A stretch of 64,000 nucleotides of DNA from Enchytraeus crypticus (lineage: Eukaryota; Annelida; Clitellata; Enchytraeida; Enchytraeidae): contig CAJHZI010000449.1 in NCBI GenBank assembly GCA_905160935.1, positions 2,031,001-2,095,000 on the forward strand, read 5' to 3'. Each line of letters begins with the position of its first letter. Positions within the stretch are counted from its first letter, which is position 1. Below the pieces are notes generated by a model. It saw only the letters and a list, made by a program, of their open reading frames with translations. It made no database searches and had not been told where the DNA came from. Made by a program: the position numbers and the translations under genes. Shown here piece by piece: positions 44,018 to 52,562 of the stretch.

Positions 44018-46338
44018 TAGTATCTTTTTCGCCAGGGGTAAAATATTATTATTTTTTAAATAATAATAATAATAATAATCATAATAATAAGAAGAATAAT
44101 GACTGACTATGGCCAACTCTTATACAACTTCATTTTAGCTTTTCTTTGTAAATATAACTATTGTTTATATAGAGAGTTAACTTTTAGATGTCTCACAAAT
44201 TTTATTTAGATTATTTTTAGTTTTATTATAAATTTACATAATTGATAATATGTTAATGTCATTATGAAAAATGATAGTCATCGTGCTTCGAAAACAGTTT
44301 TAGGAGTCAAACGCCGACAATATAGTATTCACTCATTGGTCTGCTGAGAGATAAATATAATTAAACGTCTATGTACATTATAATTAAACATCTATATCTG
44401 TAAAGGTACGAAATTCGTAATGGGACGAAATTGGAACAGGTAAGGAGTTTCAAATATTTGGATCATACTATAACCGATGACGGGAAATGTGAGACTGAAA
44501 TGTGCAGTAGGATTGCACAAGCAAAAGCGGCCTTTGGTAGTAGAAAAGAACTATTAACAAAAAGTCTAAAGAAAGACACAAAGATAAAGATAGTGAAAAC
44601 TTTGGTTTGGACCACGCTATTGTATGGGTGTGAGACATGGACCTTACGGAAGGAAGATATTAGGAAACTGGAGGCATTGGAAATATGGATTTGGAGAAGA
44701 ATGGAGAGGATTAGTTGGACTCGAAAGGCTACAAATGAGGAAGTTCTAGAGAGAGTTGGTACAGATAGACAGTTGATAAATGTATTAAGAAATAGGAAGA
44801 AAAGTTGGATAGGACACATTCTAAGGAGAGAAGGTCAATTAAAAGAGGTCATAGAAGGGAGAATGGAAGGAAAAAGAGGCAGGGGCAGGCCGATATTAGA
44901 TATGTTAGATGATTTAAAGACCCACTCATATGTGGAAATGAAGAGGAAGGCGGAAGAAAGAGAAGAGTAGAGGCGTTATATACCATGGACCTGCCAGTAG
45001 GCAGTGCACTAAGAGAGAGAGATCTGTAAAGATAATTTTAGGGCTTAGCTTCGATATTCCTCCTAGTACCGACATAGCGCCAGTGGCAATATCAGTAAGA
45101 TACTCGACCTCGAATCAGTATGTGCGAGGCTTAAATCCTGGGCTATACCATCACTGAAATCGCTTTCGAGTGAGGAAACTGACGTTAACATTAGCTTTTA
45201 CAATAGTTTTACTTTTTTGCTACATGTCGGCTTATGTCAGTTGATTGAAAAATTTATATATTTATGTATTTTTCTATGATTGATAGACAGTTACGCGTGT
45301 AGCTTTCTAGATAAAATTGTGTTTTTGATGTTATTTAAATTCATATATGATCTTTTATACGATATTACTGTATAAATAGACCTATATGAGACTCTTGTTA
45401 ACTTTTAATCTACCAGGTTGTCTGTCTGATGATGAAATGGTCCAATAATTGTAAATCTTCCACATTTTTTCATCTGAACTTTACAGATACACTAATGAAG
45501 CCCGTCCATCAACTGAAAATACAGATGATTTCTCATTTACTATATATTCTTTCTACTAACAACGTTAATTTCCTGTAATGCTCTTAGTTATGATCTGAAC
45601 TAAACCGATTCTAAAATTGTAACGTCTGTTTTGGTATCTACAATGAAGTGTGATGAGTCGGATTACAGCGCACTAGTGTATTCCTCTCAAGTGGCATGCA
45701 CAAATGTGTAAATAATTATTTGCATGGCTTGTTCAAATGCCTGGTCATGAATGTTTAGCGTATATATCCACGTGGAATAGCCTATACAGTTATAAGAATA
45801 CGAAAAACTAAGAGAAGAGACCTTTAAGTAAACTGGAAATTTTAAATGTGTATGTATTGTATGGAACAACATATGTAGGCTACATGAAAGTAAACTAAGT
45901 AAACTAATTAATAATTAATAGTTACATATATTATAACCTACAGTGATTGCTATGTTACTGATAATTCTGCAGAGCAGTGGGGGATTTAGAGGTCATCAAC
46001 CTTTGACTGGCAGTAGAATGGGCGGAGTCAGACGTCCTAATGGTCTAGAATTCAACTTTACACCGCCCACTCTAAGATACATGACTTCTGATAGGCTGAC
46101 AAGCAATCTAACAACACCCTCTCAAAGAATGCCATCCGCTGATAGGCTGACTATGAATTTAACCACACCCTCTCTGAGAATTCCCTCGGCTGATAGGCCG
46201 TTAGGTTATGCGGCCACGCCTTCTATAAATGATCAGACGATTAGAGGTGTCAATCATAATGTTCAATACTCTGGAAATGGTAATAATGCTACGGTGTGGT
46301 ATCCTAATCATAGTCAATATGGAAGAATGAGGTATTAA
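28909..46338 (+). CDS. CEP126: CEP126 (KIAA1377) homologue, ten recognised exons, 5' end unknown
   Basis: CEP126 is a centrosome, midbody and cilium-base protein that in vertebrates binds microtubules and supports ciliogenesis. The exons give about 1,658 residues from the Met at 28925 (human about 1,117). Conserved blocks appear in the human order: an N-terminal coiled coil with RRREAILARRRQEIRLATEK and FQRG (human REQILQQRKQKFEEVTEKFQR); PTSLDEALRAVRG (human VPPLEEALKQIQES); near 883 LKGILKR (human LKSILKK); near 917 GTIRDSLDVNK (human AAIRDSIELTK); near 945 KKSVRFAEV; near 1447 FVAAENLIRQS (human FLMAENLVKAS); near 1495 LSIEENRLLQSLEKLNDQL (human LSAEEQKILESLNDLSERL). Between them lies long Ser/Asn-rich disorder. 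All junction phases agree. Introns carry LINEs and SINEs. The name rests on these blocks recalled from the human protein, not on a search. Confidence 0.85.
29577..29645. repeat. (AT)n microsatellite
   Basis: About 34 units, in a CEP126 intron. Confidence 0.95.
30235..30365 (+). mobile_element. SINE1 copy, head eroded
   Basis: B box GGTTCAAATCCTGGGCTCAC, 'ccgtcactgacttcgctttc', 'gagtgaggaaattgacgata'. The A-box end is not clear. Confidence 0.7.
30532..30776 (+). CDS. CEP126: CEP126 exon, coiled coil core
   Basis: Acceptor TTTTCCGTAG, donor TTTG|GTAAAT. Begins ELAQKRKQLAAREERRR and contains the family signature TEKFQRG, followed by a Pro-rich linker. Phase 2 in, phase 1 out. Confidence 0.88.
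30812..30943 (-). mobile_element. SINE1 copy
   Basis: Reverse copy: 'agctaaggttaacgtcattt', 'ctcactcgaaagcgatttca', 'gggatttgaaccctgcacct', 'accgacttagccactggctc'. In a CEP126 intron. Confidence 0.85.
31010..31105 (+). mobile_element. RLE-LINE 3' end fragment (~85 bases)
   Basis: 'gacctcgagtagccgagcag', 'tgattcggcacatattgttt', 'gaatcgtttgtatcaaagtc', 'tgggttcttcacacccgg', then an A-rich AATAATAG tail. A diverged, very short copy of the family at 18780 and 42213. Confidence 0.75.
31964..34029 (+). CDS. CEP126: CEP126 large central exon (Ser/Asn-rich disorder)
   Basis: 2,066 bases with acceptor ATCTTTGCAG and donor ATGCAG|GTCTGT. Begins DHVMSPTSLDEALRAVRG, conserved with vertebrate CEP126, then about 670 residues of low-conservation, Ser/Asn/Thr-rich, probably disordered sequence. 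The open frame continues 25 codons past the donor into the intron before stopping. Confidence 0.9.
34570..34716 (+). mobile_element. SINE1 copy, best preserved
   Basis: A box TGGCGAAGTCGG at 34588-34599 and B box GGTTCAAATCC at 34632-34642 (consensus GGTTCRANNCC). Then 'ctgggctcgcccgtcactga', 'cgtcgctttcgagtgaggaa', and a T-rich end. The 33-base A-to-B spacing fits tRNA-derived pol III promoters. Confidence 0.9.
35076..35486 (+). CDS. CEP126: CEP126 exon with GILK and IRDSL motifs
   Basis: Acceptor TTTTTCAG, donor GACGAG|GTGGGC, phase 0 on both sides. Carries ELKGILKRRP and GTIRDSLDVNKNLIKSR, two of the best conserved CEP126 blocks. Confidence 0.9.
35792..35894 (-). mobile_element. SINE1 copy, truncated
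   Basis: 'agctaaggttaacgtcagtt', 'tcctcactcaaaagcgatgt', 'caggatttgaaccccgtacc'. It ends before the A box. Confidence 0.8.
35969..36194 (+). CDS. CEP126: CEP126 exon with KKSVRFAEV and a poly-Gln tract
   Basis: Acceptor CTGCTGCAG, donor CCCCG|GTGAGC. AGRKKSVRFAEVL corresponds to the human KKLRWFDE region. A run of about 11 Gln, encoded by mixed CAA/CAG codons, follows and is likely polymorphic in length. Confidence 0.88.
36268..36380 (+). mobile_element. SINE1-related copy (second subfamily)
   Basis: 'gagccggtggctcgttgaca', 'ggatcagtaggtgcagggtt', B box GGTTCAAATCC, 'ctctccccgtcattgactc'. The A box differs from the main subfamily. Confidence 0.7.
36752..36885 (+). mobile_element. SINE1-related copy (second subfamily)
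   Basis: 'gagctgacagccctttggta', 'agagtaggtgcagggttcaa', 'atcctgggctcgccc', 'atttcgagatgg'. Confidence 0.7.
37112..37200 (+). mobile_element. SINE1-related fragment
   Basis: B box GGTTCAAATCCGGGGCAGGC, then 'ccgtcacttaaactctctcg', 'agatgaaactgacgtcaacc'. The head is missing. It ends about 50 bases before a CEP126 exon. Confidence 0.65.
37251..38522 (+). CDS. CEP126: CEP126 exon, Asn/Gln/Ser-rich region
   Basis: Acceptor TTGTATCAG, donor AACA|GTAAGT, phase 1 in and out. Begins GELLGIGAKIES, includes RTPTDDDINRLWEQVREGLD (an amphipathic segment) and repeated YQQ..GGKV-like patches near residues 1340-1370. Confidence 0.88.
38805..38905 (-). mobile_element. LINE-E 3' end
   Basis: 'tctctcactctcttagtgca', 'ctgcgtactagcaggtccat', 'gttatataacgcctccactc': reverse of the 3' end at 44965-45025. 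Confidence 0.75.
39218..39285 (+). mobile_element. LINE-D 3' tail with (GAT)n
   Basis: 'tctattcgtatcccgaccct', 'agttaaactaggattcgagg', 'gaagatgatgatgatgatg'. Confidence 0.7.
39286..39633 (+). repeat. CEP126: Tandem duplication with GATT expansion, both copies ending in a CEP126 acceptor
   Basis: Copy 1 (39286-39386) starts 'tcatatattgataaatcata' and ends 'tgattgactgctagccac'. Copy 2 (39468-39633) starts 'tcatatattgataattcata', is expanded by (gatt)n, and ends 'tgatcgactgctagccac', where 'tag|ccac' is the real exon start at 39630. Confidence 0.88.
39630..39782 (+). CDS. CEP126: CEP126 exon with the AENL motif
   Basis: Acceptor GACTGCTAG, donor CAGG|GTCCGT, phase 1 on both sides. Encodes TESLAAFVAAENLIRQS, matching human SEFLMAENLVKAS. 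Both junctions of this exon have diverged copies nearby in the introns (39286-39386 and 40355-40418). Confidence 0.85.
39803..39980 (-). mobile_element. LINE-B 3' end
   Basis: 'aataaaggtttaacgtc'-type start ('gataaaggtttaacgtccgt'), 'ttcctcatacaaggatgatg', 'tcagggacgttccccc', 'ggtccggtgatcaaaaaaca'. In the intron next to the CEP126 AENL exon. Confidence 0.8.
39995..40095 (-). mobile_element. LINE-E 3' end fragment
   Basis: 'ctctctattagtgcactgcc', 'cactggaaggcccatggtat', 'atatcgcctca'. Confidence 0.65.
40105..40570. repeat. Inverted repeat, ~120-base arms (40105-40232 and 40445-40568)
   Basis: The left arm 'aatgattgatgagattttag ... gtttgcatgatgtgtctgtg ... actttggttctaataaact' reappears in reverse on the right ('ttagattagaaccaaagta ... 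cacagacacatcatgcaaac ... tctcatcaatcattcaaat'). The ~210-base loop holds a copy of the end of the CEP126 AENL exon. Confidence 0.88.
40355..40418 (+). pseudogene. Diverged copy of the CEP126 AENL exon end and its donor
   Basis: 'ctcaatcaacgaggtcaacg', 'tggcactggcgccagtcagg', 'gtccga' repeats 39743-39800 ('ctcaatcagcgcggtctacg', 'tggcgctggccccaatcagg', 'gtccgt'), including the CAGG|GT donor. About 85% alike by eye. Confidence 0.8.
40991..41062 (+). CDS. CEP126: CEP126 short exon, conserved C-terminal helix
   Basis: Acceptor TTTGTTTAG, donor AAAAA|GTGAGC. Encodes PTALSIEENRLLQSLEKLN and DQLK, the counterpart of the human block near its C-terminus. Only 72 bases, and phase-consistent on both sides. 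Confidence 0.88.
41343..41450 (-). mobile_element. LINE-E 3' end fragment
   Basis: 'atctctctcttattgtactg', 'cctactggcagggctaagcc', and then 'cttcgctatcttccagtttc'. Diverged. Confidence 0.6.
42035..42099 (+). CDS. CEP126: CEP126 penultimate exon
   Basis: Acceptor TTTTCTTTCAG, donor AGTTAT|GTTAGT. Encodes HENSAGRNNTVIPAVPYPSS. Phase agrees with the exons before and after. The next intron (42100-45972) is full of LINE copies. Confidence 0.75.
42163..42212. repeat. (AAT)n microsatellite
   Basis: About 16 AAT units with one aac; left flank of the first RLE-LINE copy in this intron. Confidence 0.9.
42213..42477 (+). mobile_element. RLE-LINE, 3'-most 265 bases only
   Basis: Starts 'gaaaccatgggcccgatgaa' (ETMGPMNPEGVDFINGIG) and runs to 'aggttctttacaccgga'. 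Near-identical to the 3' end of the copy at 42546-43977. Flanked by (AAT)n on the left and an A-rich AATAAT run on the right. Confidence 0.9.
42546..43977 (+). mobile_element. RLE-LINE, thumb through endonuclease and 3' UTR
   Basis: A single open frame from 42592 to 43842 (416 residues) covers LPVSMGGLGIRLVSHIAPSA, SQKSWDRPIVDRIYNSLL, the zinc-finger-like CPCGHEVDALGLHGLSC, RH, and the restriction-like endonuclease segment (KRPDG, VWDVTVID, KLDKYRDL). It shifts frame near the end (SFFGKGFP where sister copies have SFLWQRLSM). The RT is missing. The 3' UTR ends in 'acgccggggtaaaa' and (TAA)n. Strong similarity to 18780-20200 shows recent activity of the family. Confidence 0.9.
43978..44090. 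repeat. (AAT)n arrays with an embedded RLE-LINE terminal fragment
   Basis: (aat)n at 43978-44015, then 'tcgccaggggtaaaatatta' (the last bases of an RLE-LINE end), then another (aat)n at 44060-44090. Confidence 0.75.
44400..45025 (+). mobile_element. LINE-E, C-terminal ORF part and 3' end
   Basis: An open frame to 44970 encodes FKYLDHTITDDGKCETEM, LVWTTLLYGCETWTLRKED, RRMERISWTRKATNEEVLER, SWIGHILRREGQLKEVIEGR and KRGRGRPILDMLDD, the standard post-RT end of a non-LTR element (RTE/Jockey-like, clade not fixed). 3' end: 'cgttatataccatggacctg', 'ccagtaggcagtgcactaag', (AG)n. 5' truncated; the coding part is undamaged. Confidence 0.85.
45075..45218 (+). mobile_element. SINE1 copy
   Basis: 'cgccagtggcaatatcagta', 'agatactcgacctcgaatca', 'ggcttaaatcctgggctata', 'cgctttcgagtgaggaaact', 'gacgttaacattagctttt'. 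The A and B boxes are partly decayed. Confidence 0.8.
45973..46338 (+). CDS. CEP126: CEP126 terminal exon with internal repeats
   Basis: Acceptor ATTCTGCAG; TAA at 46336-46338. Encodes SSGGFRGHQPLTGSRMGG, then three imperfect repeats of the type SDRLTSNLTTPSQRM, SADRLTMNLTTPSLRI and SADRPLGYAATPS. This tail has no counterpart I recall in human CEP126 and looks lineage-specific. Confidence 0.82.
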   Translation, partial: SSGGFRGHQPLTGSRMGGVRRPNGLEFNFTPPTLRYMTSDRLTSNLTTPSQRMPSADRLTMNLTTPSLRIPSADRPLGYAATPSINDQTIRGVNHNVQYSGNGNNATVWYPNHSQYGRMRY

Positions 46339-47400
46339 GTGTTTATTAGAAAAATTTGTACTAAGAAAATTTACGAACGACTTTGTCACTAAATATGTGT
46401 AGACATCATGGTTCGTTTGAATATACATTTAGTGATGATTACGAGAAGCTAAAACTTTTTGTAGATACGTCATTTGAGTTTTAGGTATAGCATGACATTT
46501 GATTTGTTTCATTAACATCACTCTCATATACATATGGTATTCTTCCAATTATTGACATATTCTGATTGAGGCACTCTTACAAAAGTTGTAGTCGAAATGA
46601 ATCTGGGATTAGGAAAATTGGAGAATAGAAGAAGATCTGAAGAAACTACAATGTTACATGCTAAACTGTTTAGTCCTATATAGGATATTATATAGATTTC
46701 ATTTAATCACTAAATCAGGCTTAATTATGTAATGGATATTTAGATTTTTCACAGAATTTTGCTTGACAATTCCAATATGGACATTTATCTTTTCTGGGGT
46801 TGATTATTTTCAATTAAATTCTGGTAAATTTTCTTATTGATCACATGTGGGCTAAAATTTCGCATCATAGGAAGCAACATTTTTAACGATCTGCATATAC
46901 TGTATCTAGTAATTTTGAATAAAAAAATAATTTAAATTATAATGCCTGTTTTGATCATACGAGGGCCTATAAAATCCATTATTTATATTTTTTTATTTTT
47001 TTTCGTTTATTTTGAAATTATGTGTTTTAATTTAAACTTTCAAACGAACTTATTCATATAGCAATACTTTTTATTATCCCTTTATAATTATTTTCCTTTA
47101 ATTATATTAAGCCCTACTAAATATTACGCACTTTAGTTTCGGATGTTTCAGCACTACTTTTTCGTATTATTCTTACAATTTTTCTAATCTTATTTTCCGA
47201 TCTTTATTCTTCAGCTGTGGAACTTTTAGTGGGTACAGAAAAAAAAAAAAAAATTTACGTAAATTAAAACTAAGTAAACTTGAAGGTACAGAAATCACTA
47301 AGTAAATAAATGAGTTTGGTTATTATAAAATTGATGCCGATAAATCGCGTATTATAGAAATTCTGACTCATGCGTAATATCTTGGCACGTATCGACGATA
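46339..47400. other. CEP126 3' UTR and downstream AT-rich DNA
   Basis: No gene seen. Presumed 3' UTR to about 46.94 kb; T-rich from 46980, and an A(13) run at 47240. Confidence 0.45.
46918..46923 (+). terminator. CEP126: Candidate CEP126 polyA signal
   Basis: AATAAA about 580 bases after the stop codon, followed by an A/T-rich stretch. Confidence 0.4.
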
Positions 47401-47401
47401 T

Positions 47402-47485
47402 TGCTGCAGCTGGTATATATGCTGCAGCTGGTGTATATGCTGCAGCTGGGGTATATGCTGTAGCTAGTATACATGCTGTAGCAAG
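47402..47485 (+). repeat. Tandem repeat, 20-base 'tatatgctgcagctggtg' type
   Basis: Four imperfect units built on 'gctgcagctggtatat'. Confidence 0.85.
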
Positions 47486-47489
47486 TGGT

Positions 47490-49185
47490 CGTCTCCTAAG
47501 ATTTGCTCACACTTAAATCGTGATTTTGCAGAGCTTGACTAGTCATGCTTATAGATCAATATATGATAGGGCTATTTTGCTTTTGGGCTGCTTCTCGAGG
47601 TTTTCATCATCCACTGTTTGAATTGTCGTTTTTACTCTCTGTGCAAAGTCATAGGTTTGAGTACAACTCAATTGTTAAACACAGATTAACCTCTGTATCA
47701 AACAGTAGAATTAGCTGCAACTTAAATATTTTATCATAAGTGTGAAGTAATTCCTGTTATTCTGCAATTGAATCTTCATCTGAGCAAGTTTGCGATTCGA
47801 TGACACTTGTTATTATCTACAAAAAATTTCATATATAAATATAGGCCTACTTAGTTAGTTACCATTAATTAGTTACTGACTAGTTAATTACTGACAAGCA
47901 ATCATCTGTAACTGTACATGTATTTGTTTCAAGTGTTGACCATTTCTGAGTTACTCATACCGGACGAACAAGAGCAGTTGTTGGCGAGTTTAATTTTTAT
48001 TTGCCAGCGTCACACAGGAGAAAAGATCACTTATTGTGAAATGTAGTAGAACAGTCGACCTAAGGATCAAACCAAACCACCTCACTACTTCTCTCAAAAT
48101 ACAGACAAATGGAGATATTTGTTATAGTATTTCCTTCCTGTTCATTTGGCATTGTCTGCTATTTATAACAATTATTTATCAAATATACCTGTATATAAAA
48201 TGTAGTAAAATACCATTGTAAGTAAAATTGCGTAATCATTCGTAGATACTATAGAAAGTGTGTGTGCGTGTGTTGCTAGTTCTGAAGATTGAATACAAAT
48301 TACTGCATAATTATCTGATGATTACTGTTTAACGGTTTCAATTGGTAGTCTGTGTTTAAGAGTATTTATTGTACTAGACTTAATTATTTGAGTATTACGG
48401 CTTATATTACATACAGTATATCCATGTATATTCTCAATGCATAACTATCCATTATCCGATATTTATCTGATATGCAGTGGTATATTATTCGTAGATTTCT
48501 GCTGATTTCTGTTTATTTAATTGCAGAACATTTCATCCAAATTCAAATGATTGAGCATTATATTTTAACTAAAACAGTTATGGTTGTTTCTCAAATTGTG
48601 TTAATCTGCTGTGATTTGAAACCTTTGTGCCTGAAATCTGCATTTGTGTAAAATGGCTTCTTAGACCAGAAAATGCAGAATCTTTGATAAAAACAGTGTA
48701 TAACAATGATGTCTCGTCAATGCTGGTTAATTTGAGTTTAATTTTGATGTCATAAATTAAATATTATTTATTTATAGAAATGCTCTGTCAGTTGGAAAAC
48801 TTTAACTTTATTCTTGAAAGAGACGTATTTGATTATTTTGAATATATTTAAATTAATTTTTTTATCTAATTTTAAAGTTCTCGTCTAAGTAATAGGCCTA
48901 TTATAATTTCAAATTTCAATGAAAATATTTAGCTAGAATTTCGCTCTATTGTTATGAGAAATACTCTTCTTTCTGAAATAGTTAACAAAACGTTGATAAT
49001 ATTGATTATATTTCATTCATTCATACCTATAAAATTTGTATATAGTCCATTCTGTGATATTCATGGTTTGATTGTTGTAAATTATTTATTATATTGCCTC
49101 GTTCTTGACATGGTAGTTAAGATAATATACCGTCTTTACACTGAGACTTTCCTTCCCAAACTCTTCGTCTTTGAAACGGGACAAA
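47490..49185. other. AT-rich intergenic stretch, nothing recognised
   Basis: Only short, composition-driven open frames; none shows family similarity. Confidence 0.5.
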
Positions 49186-49187
49186 AC

Positions 49188-49585
49188 ATGGCGCATGAGC
49201 TAATGCATGAGCCAATGCATGAGCTAATGCATGAGCTAATGCATGAGCGAATGCATGAGCCAATGCATGCGCCAATGCATGAGCTAATGCATGAGCTAAT
49301 GCATAAGCTAATGCAGGAGCTAATGCATGAGCTAATGCACGAGCTAATGCACGAGCTAATGCACGAGCTAATGCATGAGCGAATACACGAGCGAATACAC
49401 GAGCTAATGCATGAGCTAATGCAGGAGCTAGTGCATGAGCCAATGCATGCGCTAATACATGCGCTAATACATGAGCTAATGCACGAGCTAATGCATGCGC
49501 TAATGCATGAGCTAGTGCATGAGCTAGTGCATGAGCTAATGCATTAACTAGTGCATTAGCGCATGCATTAGCTCAATGAGACAGC
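49188..49585. repeat. Minisatellite, 12-base 'atgcatgagcta' unit, ~32 copies
   Basis: Near-perfect 12-base units; the unit contains the palindrome ATGCAT and the near-palindrome GAGCTA/TAGCTC. The last ~40 bases run in the opposite sense ('gcattaactagtgcattagc', 'gcatgcattagctca'). Open on both strands (MHEL on plus; AHAL on minus) for reasons of period only. Confidence 0.95.
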
Positions 49586-49589
49586 GGAG

Positions 49590-51455
49590 TGTGGAATTGA
49601 TTCTTGCAGAAACTCTTATTCTTCTACTGTAATAGTACATTTCTACTAACACACTATCATAAAGAATTTATGGTATACGCTCTGCTCTCACACCGTAACC
49701 TCCTCACTCCATGTTTCCAAGTACTTATTGACTATTTTAAACTATTTTAAAATTATTTTATCAATTAGTTTTCAAAATTAATAATTTTAAAGAATTCGTT
49801 AGTAATTTTATATTCTCAGAGTGAAATTTTGATATATTTCTGAACAATTATCATTCAATATCATTGAACTGTATTTCTGTGTTTTCGATTCGCATCGTTT
49901 CATGGGATGCTTTCTAGCTCTTTGGACAAGGTTTCTGTTTATAGTGGTCCATGTTGTTGTGTACTGTACAAGGGCAACCCTGTGATTATTGCTTTTTTCT
50001 GTTTATATAGTATCATCATCCAATGACCGATTTGCAACTGTCCGAGTCTATTTTTGTACTTACAGTGCCTTGTAATAAGTATACATCGTATTAATCAAAT
50101 GATTACTTAGTGGTTTCTAGAGCATATACTAGAAGCTGTTGATTTTGCAACTTCAGTGTCTAATATTTAATATTCAACATATATTTGAATATTTGATAAT
50201 CGATTAATTAATTGTGACTGGGATTGCAGTGATTCGCCCAACAGAACTTTCTAAGATTTGATTCTGATAGAAATGTACAAGGTTTAAAAATATAAATGTG
50301 AAGCATACATTTTAAAATATAATATTGACCTATGATTGTGATCGTCTTTTAATTTTTACTAGTGCTAATGCTGTTCTCTCTCTCTCTCTCTCTCTCTCAG
50401 TGTTCTTATCGCCTGACGTAACTCTTAGAATTCTTAAAACAACTTCTATCCTATAATTTCTCTTTGACCTCTCTAAATGAATACGTTATGAAATTGTAAA
50501 CCATCCCTCGTTTTAGTCTACACCTAATCCTTTTCCTTTGAATCTGATGTCACTATGGTATAGTACCATATAACTGACCATTGTACGATATTAAACATTC
50601 TAGAAGAATTCTTCATTTCTTTGGGTATATTGTAAAAATAATAGATAGTCGTCATCTATTACATCTTCCAGAAACCAGCCCCCGCTATGCACGTTTTACC
50701 CTTCCTGCCTCATTTTATATGATATCGCATTTAATAACTATCTGTAGCAAGCCTCTATTATCACTGCATTGTTCATTATCAATTTTTAAACACACGATCG
50801 TGTTCACTGAATCTGCTCTAACATTATTTGAAGCAACAAAATCTAAGTCCATAAATACTCTCTTTGCACATAGTCATCCGTAAATATTTTATTTATTCAT
50901 AACAATAAATTTACACATTGAAACAGATAACGTGCACACAAGTTTAAATACGTTACTCCAACATACCAATGTGTAACTTTACGAGTCTTTAGAGCACAAG
51001 GTGGTCAATCCGAATGAAGAATTGTACAGAAATCTCCCATCTCCTTCTAAATACAATTAAATTTAACCTGAATTCAACTCCAGCATCGCTACGGCGACAA
51101 CCAAATCTACAGCAAAGAAAAAGAAAACGCAAAGACTTATAAAAAACGGCAGATTATATATTGATCAGAGTGACCCAGACAGTTATTGAAGTGAAGTTAG
51201 AAAGGTTTTGGCTCCAATTCAATGCTCTTCCCGTCACCAGCCTAGTCAATAGACTGCTGGTATTTTCAGATATGTACGCGTTTCACAACGGTCATAATTC
51301 ATCACATCACCGAAATACAGTACTCATTAATCAGTATGCAGCAGCAATATTGACAAACGAATTTCTGTGCACAGCTTGTAAAATATTAGCGTATTACATT
51401 TAAAAGATTGAAATGTTATTTAGCTGAATTATTATTGTAACTGAATGTAAAACAC
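49590..51455. other. Intergenic stretch, nothing recognised
   Basis: Includes a (CT)n run at 50377-50399. The short open frames (for example 50581-50883) lack recognisable motifs. Confidence 0.5.
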
Positions 51456-51685
51456 GTATTATAGTGAAATGATAAGCTGTGGTGATATCTATCGCTTTTA
51501 ATAGAATAATTATGTTTAACCAGTAGACAGTCAATTATTTATGGTACCAGTCTTGTGACTGTCCTAGATTTTACTCTCTGATCAGCTCTACCGGATACTG
51601 ATTTCAGGATCCCAGGAACATTCATCTAAAATTCAGGACGCTACATTATAACTTACTCCCTAGCTATTTAGGAATTCAGAATGCC
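51455..51685 (-). mobile_element. SINE2 copy, diverged
   Basis: 'tatagtgaaatgataagctg', 'ggtgatatctatcgctttta', 'gactgtcctagattttactc'. The tRNA-like head is eroded. Confidence 0.65.
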
Positions 51686-52319
51686 TATTAGACGACAACG
51701 AGACTTTAGAACACATCTGAGAGTCTCGAGGAAACGTGCTGGGTTAACATAGGGCATACAATCATTCAATCAATTAACAAGACAACATAGTAACTAATTT
51801 TTTAAGACAAATCACACAAGCAGTAAACATTTTTAACTTATAAGAAAATATCTTGGTCAATTTTTAGTTACTCGATCTGTCAGTAGCTGTAAGCAACGAT
51901 ACTAAACCAAGCAATCGGCTTGCACGGAAAGTTCGCTATAAACTTAACAAACGTGGAAACATTTAGCATTGATTGGCCTACAAACGTTAATGCTGAACAA
52001 AACGTATACAATTACGTACAGATGATAAAATGAAACATCACCAACACAATCACACGTGGCATCTCAATCCGTTGATCTGACGTCAGAAATACTTGCAGGT
52101 AATTAAGAAGCATAACACACAGAATACGCATCGATTACACAGTTATTCCAAATAGAATAATACCGCCACGTTTGATTGACTTGCTTCTTTCTCTACTTAC
52201 TCAGAGCAACAATTCAACAAAAAACTACCTTCAAACCTTCTCTAACGACATAAACAACAGCAGTATAGCAACAACAACATGAACGCCGTCTATCAAGATC
52301 ACATGACAAATACCTACTA

Positions 52320-52562
52320 ACATAGATAGATACGTAACATACTAGTCTGTTATAGATAGATACGTAACATACTAGTCTGTTATAGATAGGTACGTAACAT
52401 ACTAGTCTGCTATAAATAGATACGTAACATACTAGTCTGTTATAGATAGATACGTAACATACTAGTCTGTTATAGACAGGTACGTAACATACTAGTCTGT
52501 TATAGACAGGTACGTAACATACTAGTCTGTTATAGACAGGTACGTAACATACTAGTCTGATG
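52320..52562. repeat. Minisatellite, 30-base 'tatagatagatacgtaacat' + 'actagtctgt' unit, 8 copies
   Basis: Units differ only in gatagata/gacaggta variants that are grouped (three gacagg units in a row), showing local homogenisation. Confidence 0.95.

Noticed and set aside
44431-44970. Stand-alone host gene of 179 residues
   Set aside because: The sequence is the usual C-terminal end of a non-LTR retrotransposon ORF, and partial copies with the same 3' end occur at 38805, 39995, 41343 and 60798.
48954-49547. 197-residue frame with an MHEL repeat
   Set aside because: The repeat is the 12-base minisatellite read in frame; the preceding ~70 residues are AT-rich and show no family features.
52320-52562. 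CRISPR-like array
   Set aside because: Uniform 30-base units with no unique spacers; simple minisatellite in a eukaryotic genome.
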